Counted from the first letter of the stretch, positions 1 to 5,652 are shown. The stretch is DNA of 5,760 nt from an uncultured Gammaproteobacteria bacterium (GCA_938004235.1 CALKWL010000183.1:1-5760); one strand, 5' to 3'. A program made the numbers and translations. The notes: a model not told the origin generated them from the letters alone.

Positions 1-402
1 CTGCGCCAGCAAATGGCCAACACCAATGTGGATGTAGAGCGTCGCGGCGACAATATCGTCCTGGTCTTTCCCGACAACATCACTTTTGCCACCGGCAGCT
101 CGCAAGTCAAGCCGGAGTTCATGCACGCGCTCGATAGCGTTGCCAGCTCCTTGCAACAATATCCTGATACGCATATCCAGATCGCAGGCTTTACGGATAA
201 TGTCGGCTCGCCCAGCGCCAACCAGCGCCTTTCCGAAGACCGTGCCTTCCGCGTGCGCGACTACCTGAGCACGCGCGGTGTGGCCGTGCAGCGCATGAGC
301 GTGGTCGGTTACGGCGCTAGCCGTCCGATTGCCAGCAACGATACGGCAGCGGGGCGTGCGCAAAACCGCCGCGTGGAAATCACCATTCAGCCGAATCAAT
401 AA
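1..402 (+). CDS. OmpA-family peptidoglycan-binding outer-membrane (lipo)protein, C-terminal part (5' end outside window)
   Basis: The frame is open from base 1 and ends at TAA 400-402, giving 133 visible residues; the gene starts upstream. The ATG at base 13 is internal, because the residues before it (LRQQ) continue the usual pre-domain segment of this family. The fragment is an almost complete OmpA C-terminal domain: NITFATGS opens it (fragment residues 26-33), followed by IAGFTDNVGS (61-70), LSEDRA (77-82), VVGYGASRPIASN (101-113) and GRAQNRRVEI (118-127). In this family the Asp of the TDxxG motif (Asp66) and the Arg of the LSxxRA motif (Arg81) bind diaminopimelate of peptidoglycan, anchoring the outer membrane to the wall. 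The more usual GHTD is GFTD here. The spacing and the preceding LRQQ segment resemble YiaD-type lipoproteins, but the N-terminus is not visible, so lipobox or barrel cannot be decided. The family is certain; the subtype is inferred. Confidence 0.93.
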   Translation: MRQQMANTNVDVERRGDNIVLVFPDNITFATGSSQVKPEFMHALDSVASSLQQYPDTHIQIAGFTDNVGSPSANQRLSEDRAFRVRDYLSTRGVAVQRMSVVGYGASRPIASNDTAAGRAQNRRVEITIQPNQ

Positions 403-422
403 CACCCGCCTCACTCACATCG

Positions 423-446
423 ACCCGCCGCTGGCGGGTTTTTTTT
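423..446 (+). terminator. Rho-independent terminator after the OmpA-family gene
   Basis: A perfect GC-rich stem CCCGCC (424-429) / GGCGGG (433-438), extended by an A-T pair (423/439), closes a 3-base loop GCT and runs into eight T (439-446). It lies 20 bases after the stop at 402 and just before the 3' end of convergent radC (452). The T-tract exists only in the plus direction, so it serves the OmpA-family gene rather than radC. Confidence 0.93.
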
Positions 447-451
447 ATACT

Positions 452-1126
452 TCAAATCACGCCGCGTTCGGCCAATGACACCGGGACGCCGTCACCCACC
501 ACAAAGTGATCGAGCAGTCGCACCTCCAGCAGCGCCAGCGCATCGCGCAGTCGGCGGGTCAGTTGCTCGTCGGCGACACTCGGTTCCGCCACGCCGGAGG
601 GATGATTGTGTGCAACGATCAAAGCCGCCGCATTATGCTGCATGGCGCGGCGCACGACTTCACGCGGATGGACGGAGGCTTCAGCGATGCTGCCCAAAAA
701 CATCTCCTCCGCCGCGATCAGGCGATGGCGCGTATCGAGAAACAACACCAAAAACACTTCGCGCGGCTGGTCACGCAATCTGGCCGATAGATAGGCGCGC
801 ACGGCATCCGGCGAGCTGAAAGCATCTCCTCGCTCCAGACTTTCGCGTAAGTGACGCCGCGCCATTTCCAGCACGGCCTGCAACTGTGCATATTTTGCAT
901 CGCCCAGACCCAGTCCGGTGCAAAACTCACTGCGCGAAGCATTCATCAAGGCACGCAAACCGCCGAAGGTCGTCAGCAATTCACGCGCCAGATCCACGGC
1001 GGATTTCCCCGTCACCCCGGTGCGCAGAAAAATGGCGAGTAATTCCGCATCAGACAACACGCCCGCCCCATGCTTGAGCAGTTTTTCGCGCGGACGCTCA
1101 TCTTCCGGCCAGTCGGTAATTGCCAT
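452..1126 (-). CDS. radC: RadC family JAB/MPN-domain protein (UPF0758)
   Basis: A 224-residue protein, normal length for RadC. The N-terminal part carries the helix-hairpin-helix-like region (MAITDWPEDERP, then LLKHGAGVLSDAELLAIFLRTG, in two overlapping stretches of residues 1-37). The C-terminal JAB1/MPN metalloprotease-like domain contains Glu123 (EVFLVLFLD) and the zinc signature HNHPSG followed by Asp: His173, His175 and Asp186 fit HxHx10D. The family was first linked to DNA repair, but its biochemical role remains unsettled, so only the fold and the intact metal site are supported. The start was set at ATG 1124-1126 because residues from MAITDWPEDERP match the family N-terminus and AGGA (complement of 1135-1138) lies 8 bases upstream. 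A longer in-frame reading to 1225 adds 33 residues that look like untranslated leader. It is divergent from coaBC, as in E. coli and relatives. Confidence 0.95.
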   Translation of the reverse strand: MAITDWPEDERPREKLLKHGAGVLSDAELLAIFLRTGVTGKSAVDLARELLTTFGGLRALMNASRSEFCTGLGLGDAKYAQLQAVLEMARRHLRESLERGDAFSSPDAVRAYLSARLRDQPREVFLVLFLDTRHRLIAAEEMFLGSIAEASVHPREVVRRAMQHNAAALIVAHNHPSGVAEPSVADEQLTRRLRDALALLEVRLLDHFVVGDGVPVSLAERGVI

Positions 1127-1134
1127 GCTGCATG

Positions 1135-1138
1135 TCCT
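1135..1138 (-). promoter_or_regulatory. Ribosome binding site of radC
   Basis: On the minus strand AGGA stands 8 bases before ATG 1126. It supports the 224-residue start over the upstream in-frame start at 1225. Confidence 0.6.
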
Positions 1139-1152
1139 GATTTTTGCTGACG

Positions 1153-1176
1153 AGTTTAGACATGAGCCGCTAAACT
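1153..1176. promoter_or_regulatory. Inverted repeat in the radC/coaBC divergent spacer, possible operator
   Basis: AGTTTAG (1153-1159) and CTAAACT (1170-1176) are perfect 7-bp inverted arms around a 10-base centre. They lie 27 bases upstream of radC and about 100 bases upstream of coaBC, inside the only space available for both promoters. Dyad symmetry at a divergent promoter suits a dimeric regulator, but an arm this short can arise by chance. I found no convincing -35/-10 pair for either gene; the best radC candidate, TTGCGT then TCTAAA on the minus strand, overlaps this repeat and is weak. Confidence 0.25.
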
Positions 1177-1278
1177 GCACGCAAGAACTTATTTTCACGA
1201 TAGGATGCTTACGGCCATTGCGCACCTCAACCGAAGCCCCGGATATTGGAGCGAGCGCATCAAGACCTCAACCACATC

Positions 1279-2541
1279 ATGATCCTGCAAGGCAAACACA
1301 TCCTCCTTGGCATTTCCGGTGGCATTGCCGCCTACAAGGCCTGCGAACTCACCCGCCGTCTGCGCGATGCAGGCTTCGATGTGCGCGTGGTCATGACGGA
1401 AAATGCTACGCGCTTTATCAGCCGGCTAACCCTGCAAGCGCTTTCCGGCAACCTGGTGCGCATGTCCTTGTGGGATGAGGCACACGAGGCCGCCATGGGA
1501 CATATTGAACTGGCGCGCTGGGCGGATGCCATTCTGATCGCCCCGGCCAGTGCTGATCTGATGGCGCGACTGACGGCAGGTATGGCGGACGACCTGTTGA
1601 CCACGCTCTGCCTGGCCAGCGAAGCGCCTCTGTTCCTTGCGCCGGCCATGAATTGCGTCATGTGGGCACATCCGTCCACGCAGGCCAATGTACGGATGCT
1701 CCTCCAACGTGGCGCGCGCATTCTCGGCCCGGCATCCGGCGAGCAGGCTTGCGGTGAAACGGGAGAAGGGCGGATGTTGGAGCCGCTGGAGCTGGTCGAG
1801 CAACTGCATGACGTTTTAACCTGTAGGGTGGATAAGCGCAGCGCATCCGCCAACGCCGCCGAGGTGGATGCGCTGCGCTTATCCACCCTACAAGGCAAAC
1901 GCATCATCATCACCGCCGGAGCCACCCGTGAAGCCATTGACCCGGTACGGTTTATCTCCAACCGCAGCTCGGGGCGTATGGGCTTTGCCGTCGCCCAAGC
2001 CGCGTATGAAGCAGGCGCGGAGGTGCTATTGATTAGCGGCGCAACCAGCCTGCCCACGCCGCAAGGCATCATCCGCGTTGACATAGAAACCGCCTTGCAG
2101 ATGCGCGAGGCGGTCATGCAGGCCATGCCCTGCGACATCTTTATTGCCGCCGCCGCCGTGGCGGACTACCGCCTTGCCGAACCTTTCGCACAAAAAATCA
2201 AAAAACACAGCGAAGCACTCACCCTGGAACTTATCAAAAACCCCGATATCCTCAGCGAGGTTGCTGCCCTCAAACCGTGCCCCTTTACCGTCGGTTTTGC
2301 CGCTGAAACCGAGCAGCTCATCGACCATGCCCGCGCCAAGCTTGCACGCAAAAAGCTGGATATGATCGCCGCCAACCTGGTGGGTGAGGGGCTGGCCTTT
2401 GACCAGAGCGACAACGCCTTGACCGTCCTGTGGAACGATGGGCAGATCGAACTGGCGCAAACCGATAAACTCACGCTTGCCCGCCAACTGATTCAAATCA
2501 TCTCGGAACGCTTACCATCCAATGCACGCCATCCAGCTTAA
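1279..2541 (+). CDS. coaBC: Bifunctional phosphopantothenoylcysteine decarboxylase / phosphopantothenate-cysteine ligase (CoaBC, Dfp)
   Basis: This 420-residue enzyme performs two steps of coenzyme A synthesis: CoaB ligates cysteine to 4'-phosphopantothenate using CTP, and CoaC (an FMN flavoprotein) decarboxylates the product to 4'-phosphopantetheine. CoaC domain: GKHILLGISGGIAAYKA near the start (flavin/Rossmann segment), His75 (GHIELARWAD), Asn125 (PAMN) and Cys158 (ACGETGEGRM), at exactly the E. coli catalytic positions. CoaB domain: ITAGATREAIDPVRF, Asn228 in SNRSSG (E. coli Asn210), AAVADYR, and the Lys motif KIKK at 306-309. The inter-domain linker is 18 residues longer than in E. coli because a palindromic repeat (1822-1892) is read through in frame as residues 182-205. 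ATG 1279 is preferred over TTG 1246 because it gives the normal family N-terminus; neither has a convincing ribosome binding site. The 3' end overlaps dut by 20 bases. Confidence 0.96.
   Translation: MILQGKHILLGISGGIAAYKACELTRRLRDAGFDVRVVMTENATRFISRLTLQALSGNLVRMSLWDEAHEAAMGHIELARWADAILIAPASADLMARLTAGMADDLLTTLCLASEAPLFLAPAMNCVMWAHPSTQANVRMLLQRGARILGPASGEQACGETGEGRMLEPLELVEQLHDVLTCRVDKRSASANAAEVDALRLSTLQGKRIIITAGATREAIDPVRFISNRSSGRMGFAVAQAAYEAGAEVLLISGATSLPTPQGIIRVDIETALQMREAVMQAMPCDIFIAAAAVADYRLAEPFAQKIKKHSEALTLELIKNPDILSEVAALKPCPFTVGFAAETEQLIDHARAKLARKKLDMIAANLVGEGLAFDQSDNALTVLWNDGQIELAQTDKLTLARQLIQIISERLPSNARHPA
1822..1892. repeat. In-frame palindromic REP-like element inside coaBC
   Basis: The left arm 1822-1848 and right arm 1866-1892 are perfect inverted copies of 27 bases, each beginning at its outer end with TGTAGGGTGGATAAGCG. 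Three further pairs (one G-T) extend the stem to 30 with an 11-base loop (1852-1862). Each arm starts with the GTAG tetranucleotide typical of REP sequences and contains a small imperfect palindrome of its own (GGAT...ATCC). It encodes 24 residues (CRVDKRSAS to DALRLSTLQ) joining the two CoaBC domains. Because of the symmetry, the opposite strand in one frame reads nearly the same peptide. I recall very similar GTAGGGTGGAT-type palindromes as dispersed repeats in other proteobacteria, but could not check copy number here. Confidence 0.9.
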
Positions 2542-2977
2542 AATTCTTGACCCACGTATCGGCGACACTATCCCCCTACCCGAATACGCCACCCCGGGTT
2601 CCGCCGGACTCGATCTGCGCGCCTGTCTTGATGCAGCTATCACGCTCGAACCCGGCCAAACCACGCTCATTCCCACTGGCATTGCCATTCATATTGGTGA
2701 CTCTAACCTTGCCGCCGTGATTCTGCCGCGCTCCGGCCTTGGGCATAAGCACGGCATCGTGCTCGGCAATCTGGTGGGTCTGATCGATTCGGACTATCAG
2801 GGGCAGCTCTTTGTTTCGGTGTGGAATCGCGGTCACACCGCGTTCACCATCGACATCGGCGAGCGCATGGCGCAGCTGGTGTTCGTTCCCGTGGTGCAGG
2901 CGCATTTTGAGGTGGTGAATGAATTCCACGCCTCGAATCGGGGGACAGGCGGATTTGGCTCGACCGGACGATCTTGA
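2522..2977 (+). CDS. dut: Deoxyuridine 5'-triphosphate nucleotidohydrolase (dUTPase)
   Basis: A 151-residue homotrimeric dUTPase that hydrolyses dUTP to dUMP and pyrophosphate, keeping uracil out of DNA and supplying the thymidylate precursor. All five family motifs are present in order: GSAGLDLRA (26-34), PRSGLGHKHGI (69-79), GNLVGLIDSDYQG (82-94), GERMAQLVFVPV (113-124) and RGTGGFGSTG (140-149). Asp89 in LID corresponds to the catalytic Asp90 of E. coli, and Tyr92 to the Tyr of the uracil pocket. Length and motif spacing match the E. coli enzyme closely. The ATG at 2522 lies inside the end of coaBC (20-base overlap). The nearest purine-rich stretch, GGAA at 2505-2508, is 13 bases away, so translation is probably coupled to coaBC. 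coaBC-dut is a common proteobacterial pair. argB follows 26 bases later. Confidence 0.97.
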   Translation: MHAIQLKILDPRIGDTIPLPEYATPGSAGLDLRACLDAAITLEPGQTTLIPTGIAIHIGDSNLAAVILPRSGLGHKHGIVLGNLVGLIDSDYQGQLFVSVWNRGHTAFTIDIGERMAQLVFVPVVQAHFEVVNEFHASNRGTGGFGSTGRS

Positions 2978-2990
2978 TTTTCAATCTTAT

Positions 2991-2995
2991 GAGGA
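2991..2995 (+). promoter_or_regulatory. Ribosome binding site of argB
   Basis: GAGGA stands 8 bases before ATG 3004. It decides the start against the in-frame TTG at 2974, which overlaps the dut stop codon and has no comparable site. Confidence 0.75.
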
Positions 2996-3003
2996 CACTG
3001 CCC

Positions 3004-3891
3004 ATGGACACTTCTGTTGCACAAAACACCGCCAAGGTTCTGATCGAAGCGCTGCCTTACATTCAGAAGCTCAACAATAAGAGCGTGGTGATTAAGTTTG
3101 GCGGCAACGCCATGGTGGACGAGTCCTTGCAAAGCGCCTTCGCGCAGGACATTGTGCTGCTCAAGCAGATCGGCATTGATCCGGTGGTGGTGCATGGCGG
3201 CGGTCCGCAGATCAATCAGGTACTGGAAAAAATCGGCAAGAAGGGCGAATTCATCCAGGGAATGCGCGTCACGGATCGTGAAACCATGGATGTGGTGCAA
3301 ATGGTGCTGGGCGGCTTGGTCAACAAGGACATCGTTGCGCTGATCAACCGCCACGGCGGGCGCGCCGTGGGTCTGACCGGGCGTGATGCAGGCTTGGTGC
3401 GTGCACGCAAGCTGTCCATGACTCACAAAACCCCGGACATGGACGAGCCGGAAATCATCGATCTCGGCCATGTCGGCGAGGTGGCGGGCATCAATCCGGC
3501 CATTCTCAAGGCACTGGAAAAGAAGGACTTCATTCCGGTGATTGCCCCCATCGGCGTGGGTGACGACGGCACGGCCTACAACATCAACGCCGACGTGGTC
3601 GCTGGAAAAATGGCGCAGGTGTTGCAGGCGGAAAAATTGCTGCTTCTGACCAACACCCCAGGCGTGCTCGACAAGCAGGGCAAGCTGCTTACCGGCCTTT
3701 CCGCTGCGGATGTTGAGGCGCTGATTGAAGACGGCACGATCTACGGCGGCATGTTGCCCAAAATCGAATTTGCACTGGACGCGGTACGCGGCGGCGTGAA
3801 AACGGTGCAGATCATCGACGGTCGCGTGCCCCACGCCGTATTGCTGGAGTTACTGACCGACAAGGGTGTGGGCACGCTGATTCGGGGCTGA
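3004..3891 (+). CDS. argB: Acetylglutamate kinase (N-acetyl-L-glutamate 5-kinase)
   Basis: A 295-residue amino-acid kinase catalysing ATP-dependent phosphorylation of N-acetylglutamate, the second step of arginine synthesis, in the cytoplasm. Visible motifs: VVIKFGGNAM (28-37, phosphate-binding Lys31), VVVHGGGPQI (61-70), GLTGRD, YNINADVVAGKMA (nucleotide and substrate binding), LLTNTPGVLD, and the end HAVLLELLTDKGVGTLIRG. The protein is longer than the roughly 258-residue E. coli enzyme. It has the N-terminal helix segment (AKVLIEALPYIQ, 10-21) and C-terminal GVGT region typical of hexameric, arginine-feedback-inhibited kinases, so arginine inhibition is inferred. The start at 3004 is set by GAGGA eight bases upstream and by the family N-terminus. 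It is the last gene of the coaBC-dut-argB cluster. In pseudomonads, as I recall, algC stands between dut and argB; here it is absent. Confidence 0.97.
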   Translation: MDTSVAQNTAKVLIEALPYIQKLNNKSVVIKFGGNAMVDESLQSAFAQDIVLLKQIGIDPVVVHGGGPQINQVLEKIGKKGEFIQGMRVTDRETMDVVQMVLGGLVNKDIVALINRHGGRAVGLTGRDAGLVRARKLSMTHKTPDMDEPEIIDLGHVGEVAGINPAILKALEKKDFIPVIAPIGVGDDGTAYNINADVVAGKMAQVLQAEKLLLLTNTPGVLDKQGKLLTGLSAADVEALIEDGTIYGGMLPKIEFALDAVRGGVKTVQIIDGRVPHAVLLELLTDKGVGTLIRG

Positions 3892-3965
3892 TGCGGCCTA
3901 GATGGTGTCGTCACAACCTCATACCGCGTTTGAACACTCAGATGTTATGCGTCGAAGCATGATGG

Positions 3966-3990
3966 TGTGGGAGCGCCGTCTCGGCGCGAA
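3966..3990 (+). repeat. REP-like element, copy 1 of an inverted doublet
   Basis: TGTGGGAG leads into a hairpin GCGCC (3973-3977), loop GTCTC, GGCGC (3983-3987), ending CGAA-like. A GTRG tetranucleotide directly 5' of a short palindrome is the hallmark of REP sequences mobilised by RAYT transposases. It lies 75 bases after argB. Confidence 0.75.
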
Positions 3991-4006
3991 AAGCCATGCC
4001 AAAACC

Positions 4007-4031
4007 TTCGGCTCGGGACGAGCCTCCTACA
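4007..4031 (-). repeat. REP-like element, copy 2 of an inverted doublet
   Basis: Read on the minus strand it begins TGTAGGAG and continues with stem GGCTC, loop GTCCC, stem GAGCC and GAA. It has the same 25-base length and plan as copy 1. The stem bases differ in both halves at matching positions (GCGCC/GGCGC against GGCTC/GAGCC), so pairing is kept by compensatory change. The 16-base spacer (3991-4006) and opposite orientation make a BIME-like unit. Confidence 0.75.
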
Positions 4032-4121
4032 GAATAACACCGCTCTCATGACGACAGCGTCTAATGTTTCAGGAAACAATATCTGCTACGGCGCTCCGAC
4101 ATGTGCCGGGCGCGGCTACGA

Positions 4122-4149
4122 CAAATCAAATCCCTGCGTATTTGATTTG
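4122..4149. repeat. Perfect 10-bp inverted repeat (hairpin)
   Basis: CAAATCAAAT (4122-4131) and ATTTGATTTG (4140-4149) form a 10-bp AT-rich stem around an 8-base loop CCCTGCGT. No T-tract follows on either strand, so it is not a standard terminator. Its role is unknown. Confidence 0.6.
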
Positions 4150-4249
4150 CGTGCGAGACATTCATGCCTCGCCTTAACAGGATGTTTTTCAACACCGTGT
4201 TAATGACTTGCGTCATTCAAACGACGGGGCTCTCAGCTCCGGGCGTGAG

Positions 4250-4268
4250 GCTCTGATTGAATCAGAGC
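4250..4268. terminator. Hairpin at the 3' end of the beta-barrel gene, possible weak terminator
   Basis: GCTCTGAT (4250-4257), loop TGA and ATCAGAGC (4261-4268) form an 8-bp stem 4 bases beyond the stop codon of the minus-strand gene. On the minus strand no T-run follows; on the plus strand only TTT follows. It could stabilise the mRNA end or terminate weakly, and classification as a terminator is tentative. Confidence 0.4.
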
Positions 4269-4272
4269 TTTC

Positions 4273-5397
4273 CTAAAATTCAACGCTGAGGCCGATGCTG
4301 AGCCCCTGCGCCCAATAGCTGGAACTGTTAAGCGTAGGTTGGGGTTGTGCCGCGCCGCTCATGGATACGGACGCTTCACCGACATATGAAACGCTTTGTG
4401 TCGGATTAATATTGCGGTTGATCTGGTTGCCTGGCCTGAGCACATTGTTCATGTAGAGGAAGCTGTAGCCGGCAAAAAGCGTTGCTGTTGGCGTCAGACG
4501 GTAGCCGACATTCAGCTGGATTTCCGGCACAAGCGCGAATTCGTCCTGCGAGTGGCTTCCAATGTTCGAGGGAAGCGCAAAATAGCCGCCAGGGAAGGAT
4601 TGCACGACACCGTAGTTGGTAAAGTCGTTGGTGAGCAACGATCCATCGATATCGATCTGTTGCTTCATAAGCCCCAAACCAAGCTTGACTGCGCCGTCAG
4701 CAAACCAGTCGCCTTGATCGTAGCGAGCACGGGCTCCAATTTGTGCGCCAAAAAAATCATTCTTGGCATCAAAAGCGTCACGCGTATCCCATACGTCGGC
4801 GGGATTCGGCGGATTCCAGGGGCTGCTGGTGGTGACCACGTAGGCTTCTTTCAACTGCAACCAGCGCAGCCCGCCTAACAAGTCAAACGCCCAGGCGTTA
4901 GACGCCGGAAGCGCCCAGGAAAGTCCGGCTTCCAAGCCCATAAGGCTGTTTGTCAGCTCTTCCTGCGCTCGACCGCGGTAAACGGGTGAAAACGACAGCT
5001 CGGTAATATTTTCACGGTTTTGCGTGACGTCGAAAAAGGGAAGCAATAAATCGACTGAGCCAATCTGTCCTGAGGATTCAACGCTTGCGCTGCTGGAACG
5101 TTCTCCAAGGTAGAGAAAGCTGCCTTCGAGCTTCATGCGCTTATCCACGGCATAGCTGGCCGAAAGACGCAAGCCCGGGTTGGGGTTGGTATCCATATCT
5201 CCGCCGCCTAACAGTACGTTTGTGCCCGGCTGCCCATAAAGACCGTCAGTGACAATGGGGGCGGGCGTTGGGCTGGCTTTCTGCCACCAAACAAGCGCTT
5301 CAGCCTGTGCGCTGAGCGGTGTTTCCACCGACTCAGCCGCTGCGACTCCACCGGTAAAAATGACCGAGGCAATAACCACATATGCCCTGCCGTACAT
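4273..5397 (-). CDS. Outer-membrane beta-barrel protein, BBP7-like (putative beta-barrel porin 7) family
   Basis: A 374-residue exported protein. Residues 1-21 look like a Sec signal peptide: Arg4, a hydrophobic stretch (VVIASVIF), then VAAA with likely cleavage Ala21|Glu22; there is no lipobox Cys. The mature part has many alternating amphipathic strands and ends in Phe (GLSIGLSVEF), as expected for BAM-inserted barrels. Family landmarks, recognised from memory of BBP7 proteins, are VWWQK (36-40) and PIVTDGLYG (47-55) near the N-terminus, FFGAQIGA (215-222), GGYFALPSNIG (270-280), FALVPEIQLNVGYRLT (287-302), GYSFLYMNNVLRPGNQIN (310-327) and YWAQGLSIGL (361-370). Substrate and function are unknown for the family. 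ATG 5395-5397 is preceded by a G-run (complement of 5402-5407). The gene is convergent with argB, stands alone, and appears AT-richer than its neighbours, which could mean separate acquisition. Confidence 0.85.
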   Translation of the reverse strand: MYGRAYVVIASVIFTGGVAAAESVETPLSAQAEALVWWQKASPTPAPIVTDGLYGQPGTNVLLGGGDMDTNPNPGLRLSASYAVDKRMKLEGSFLYLGERSSSASVESSGQIGSVDLLLPFFDVTQNRENITELSFSPVYRGRAQEELTNSLMGLEAGLSWALPASNAWAFDLLGGLRWLQLKEAYVVTTSSPWNPPNPADVWDTRDAFDAKNDFFGAQIGARARYDQGDWFADGAVKLGLGLMKQQIDIDGSLLTNDFTNYGVVQSFPGGYFALPSNIGSHSQDEFALVPEIQLNVGYRLTPTATLFAGYSFLYMNNVLRPGNQINRNINPTQSVSYVGEASVSMSGAAQPQPTLNSSSYWAQGLSIGLSVEF

Positions 5398-5401
5398 ACT
5401 T

Positions 5402-5407
5402 CCCCCC
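5402..5407 (-). promoter_or_regulatory. Ribosome binding site of the beta-barrel gene
   Basis: On the minus strand AGGGGGGAAGT precedes ATG 5397. The six-G run is an unusual, purely G Shine-Dalgarno with a short spacer (4 bases from its last G). A homopolymer here could also vary in length. Confidence 0.65.
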
Positions 5408-5574
5408 TAAAAAATCTCTTCAAGTTGTTCACGAGTCATTGAAGCACTGAAAATAGCCTAGATACGAGCGTGTCGCTGGCGTCAGTCCGCCGAGTGGATC
5501 GACGCTTAAACAGTTTTTAGCCAATCCAGGTGTATTCGCCGATGAAGGTCAGCTTTTGACTTGGTGTGATGCTT

Positions 5575-5592
5575 CTTTGAGCTTGCTCAAAG
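5575..5592. repeat. Perfect 8-bp hairpin
   Basis: CTTTGAGC (5575-5582), loop TT and GCTCAAAG (5585-5592) pair fully; two GC pairs outside a small internal loop extend it to 5571-5596. No T-run follows in either direction. It could be a structured RNA element or a protein-binding dyad. Confidence 0.5.
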
Positions 5593-5652
5593 CTGCGATG
5601 AAGAAGGTTTCACCCGCCTTTCCTCATCGACGGCAGTCTTTAAACACGGTCA

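Larger units (their letters stand above)
3892..4272. other. Convergent, palindrome-rich intergenic region between argB and the beta-barrel gene
   Basis: No credible gene is seen. The region contains the REP-like doublet (3966-4031) and several small inverted repeats: TGTTT/AAACA (4065-4078), CAAATCAAAT/ATTTGATTTG (4122-4149), GCGAG/CTCGC (4153-4172), TTAACA/TGTTAA (4174-4203), AATGAC/GTCATT (4202-4217) and GCTCTGAT/ATCAGAGC (4250-4268). On the minus strand, the segment starting at 4102 (TGTCGGAGCGCCGT) resembles the first half of the REP copy at 3966 and may be a decayed third copy. No canonical T-tailed terminator for argB is visible; the hairpins may take that role. Confidence 0.6.

Noticed and set aside
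1246..1278. TTG start extending CoaBC by 11 residues
   Set aside because: The family N-terminus begins at the ATG at 1279, and using that start places His75, Asn125 and Cys158 at the exact E. coli numbers.
918..1478. 186-codon plus-strand frame across the radC/coaBC spacer
   Set aside because: It overlaps radC antisense and coaBC out of frame, and shows no recognisable domain.
1332..2138. 268-codon open frame on the minus strand opposite coaBC
   Set aside because: It is antisense to intact CoaBC motifs. Its only notable part is the repeat-encoded peptide, explained by the palindrome.
2974..3003. TTG start extending ArgB by 10 residues
   Set aside because: GAGGA eight bases before ATG 3004 and the family N-terminus support 3004; the upstream codons contain that ribosome binding site.
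2833..3834. 333-codon open frame on the minus strand opposite argB
   Set aside because: It is antisense to a clear argB and the end of dut; its His/Gln/Asp-rich composition is what the complement of a GC-biased gene gives.
3906..4056. 8-bp inverted pair TGTCGTCA (3906-3913) / TGACGACA (4049-4056) flanking the REP doublet
   Set aside because: The arms are short, asymmetrically spaced and unsupported by other similarity; probably chance.
3967..4203. Open frame of 78 codons starting GTG in the argB downstream region
   Set aside because: It runs through the REP doublet and several palindromes, begins within a REP, has no ribosome binding site and a Cys/Arg-rich composition typical of non-coding DNA.
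5450..5478. Possible promoter of the barrel gene (TATTTT with GCGACA upstream, minus strand)
   Set aside because: The spacing is 15 bases and both hexamers match only four of six; too weak to annotate.
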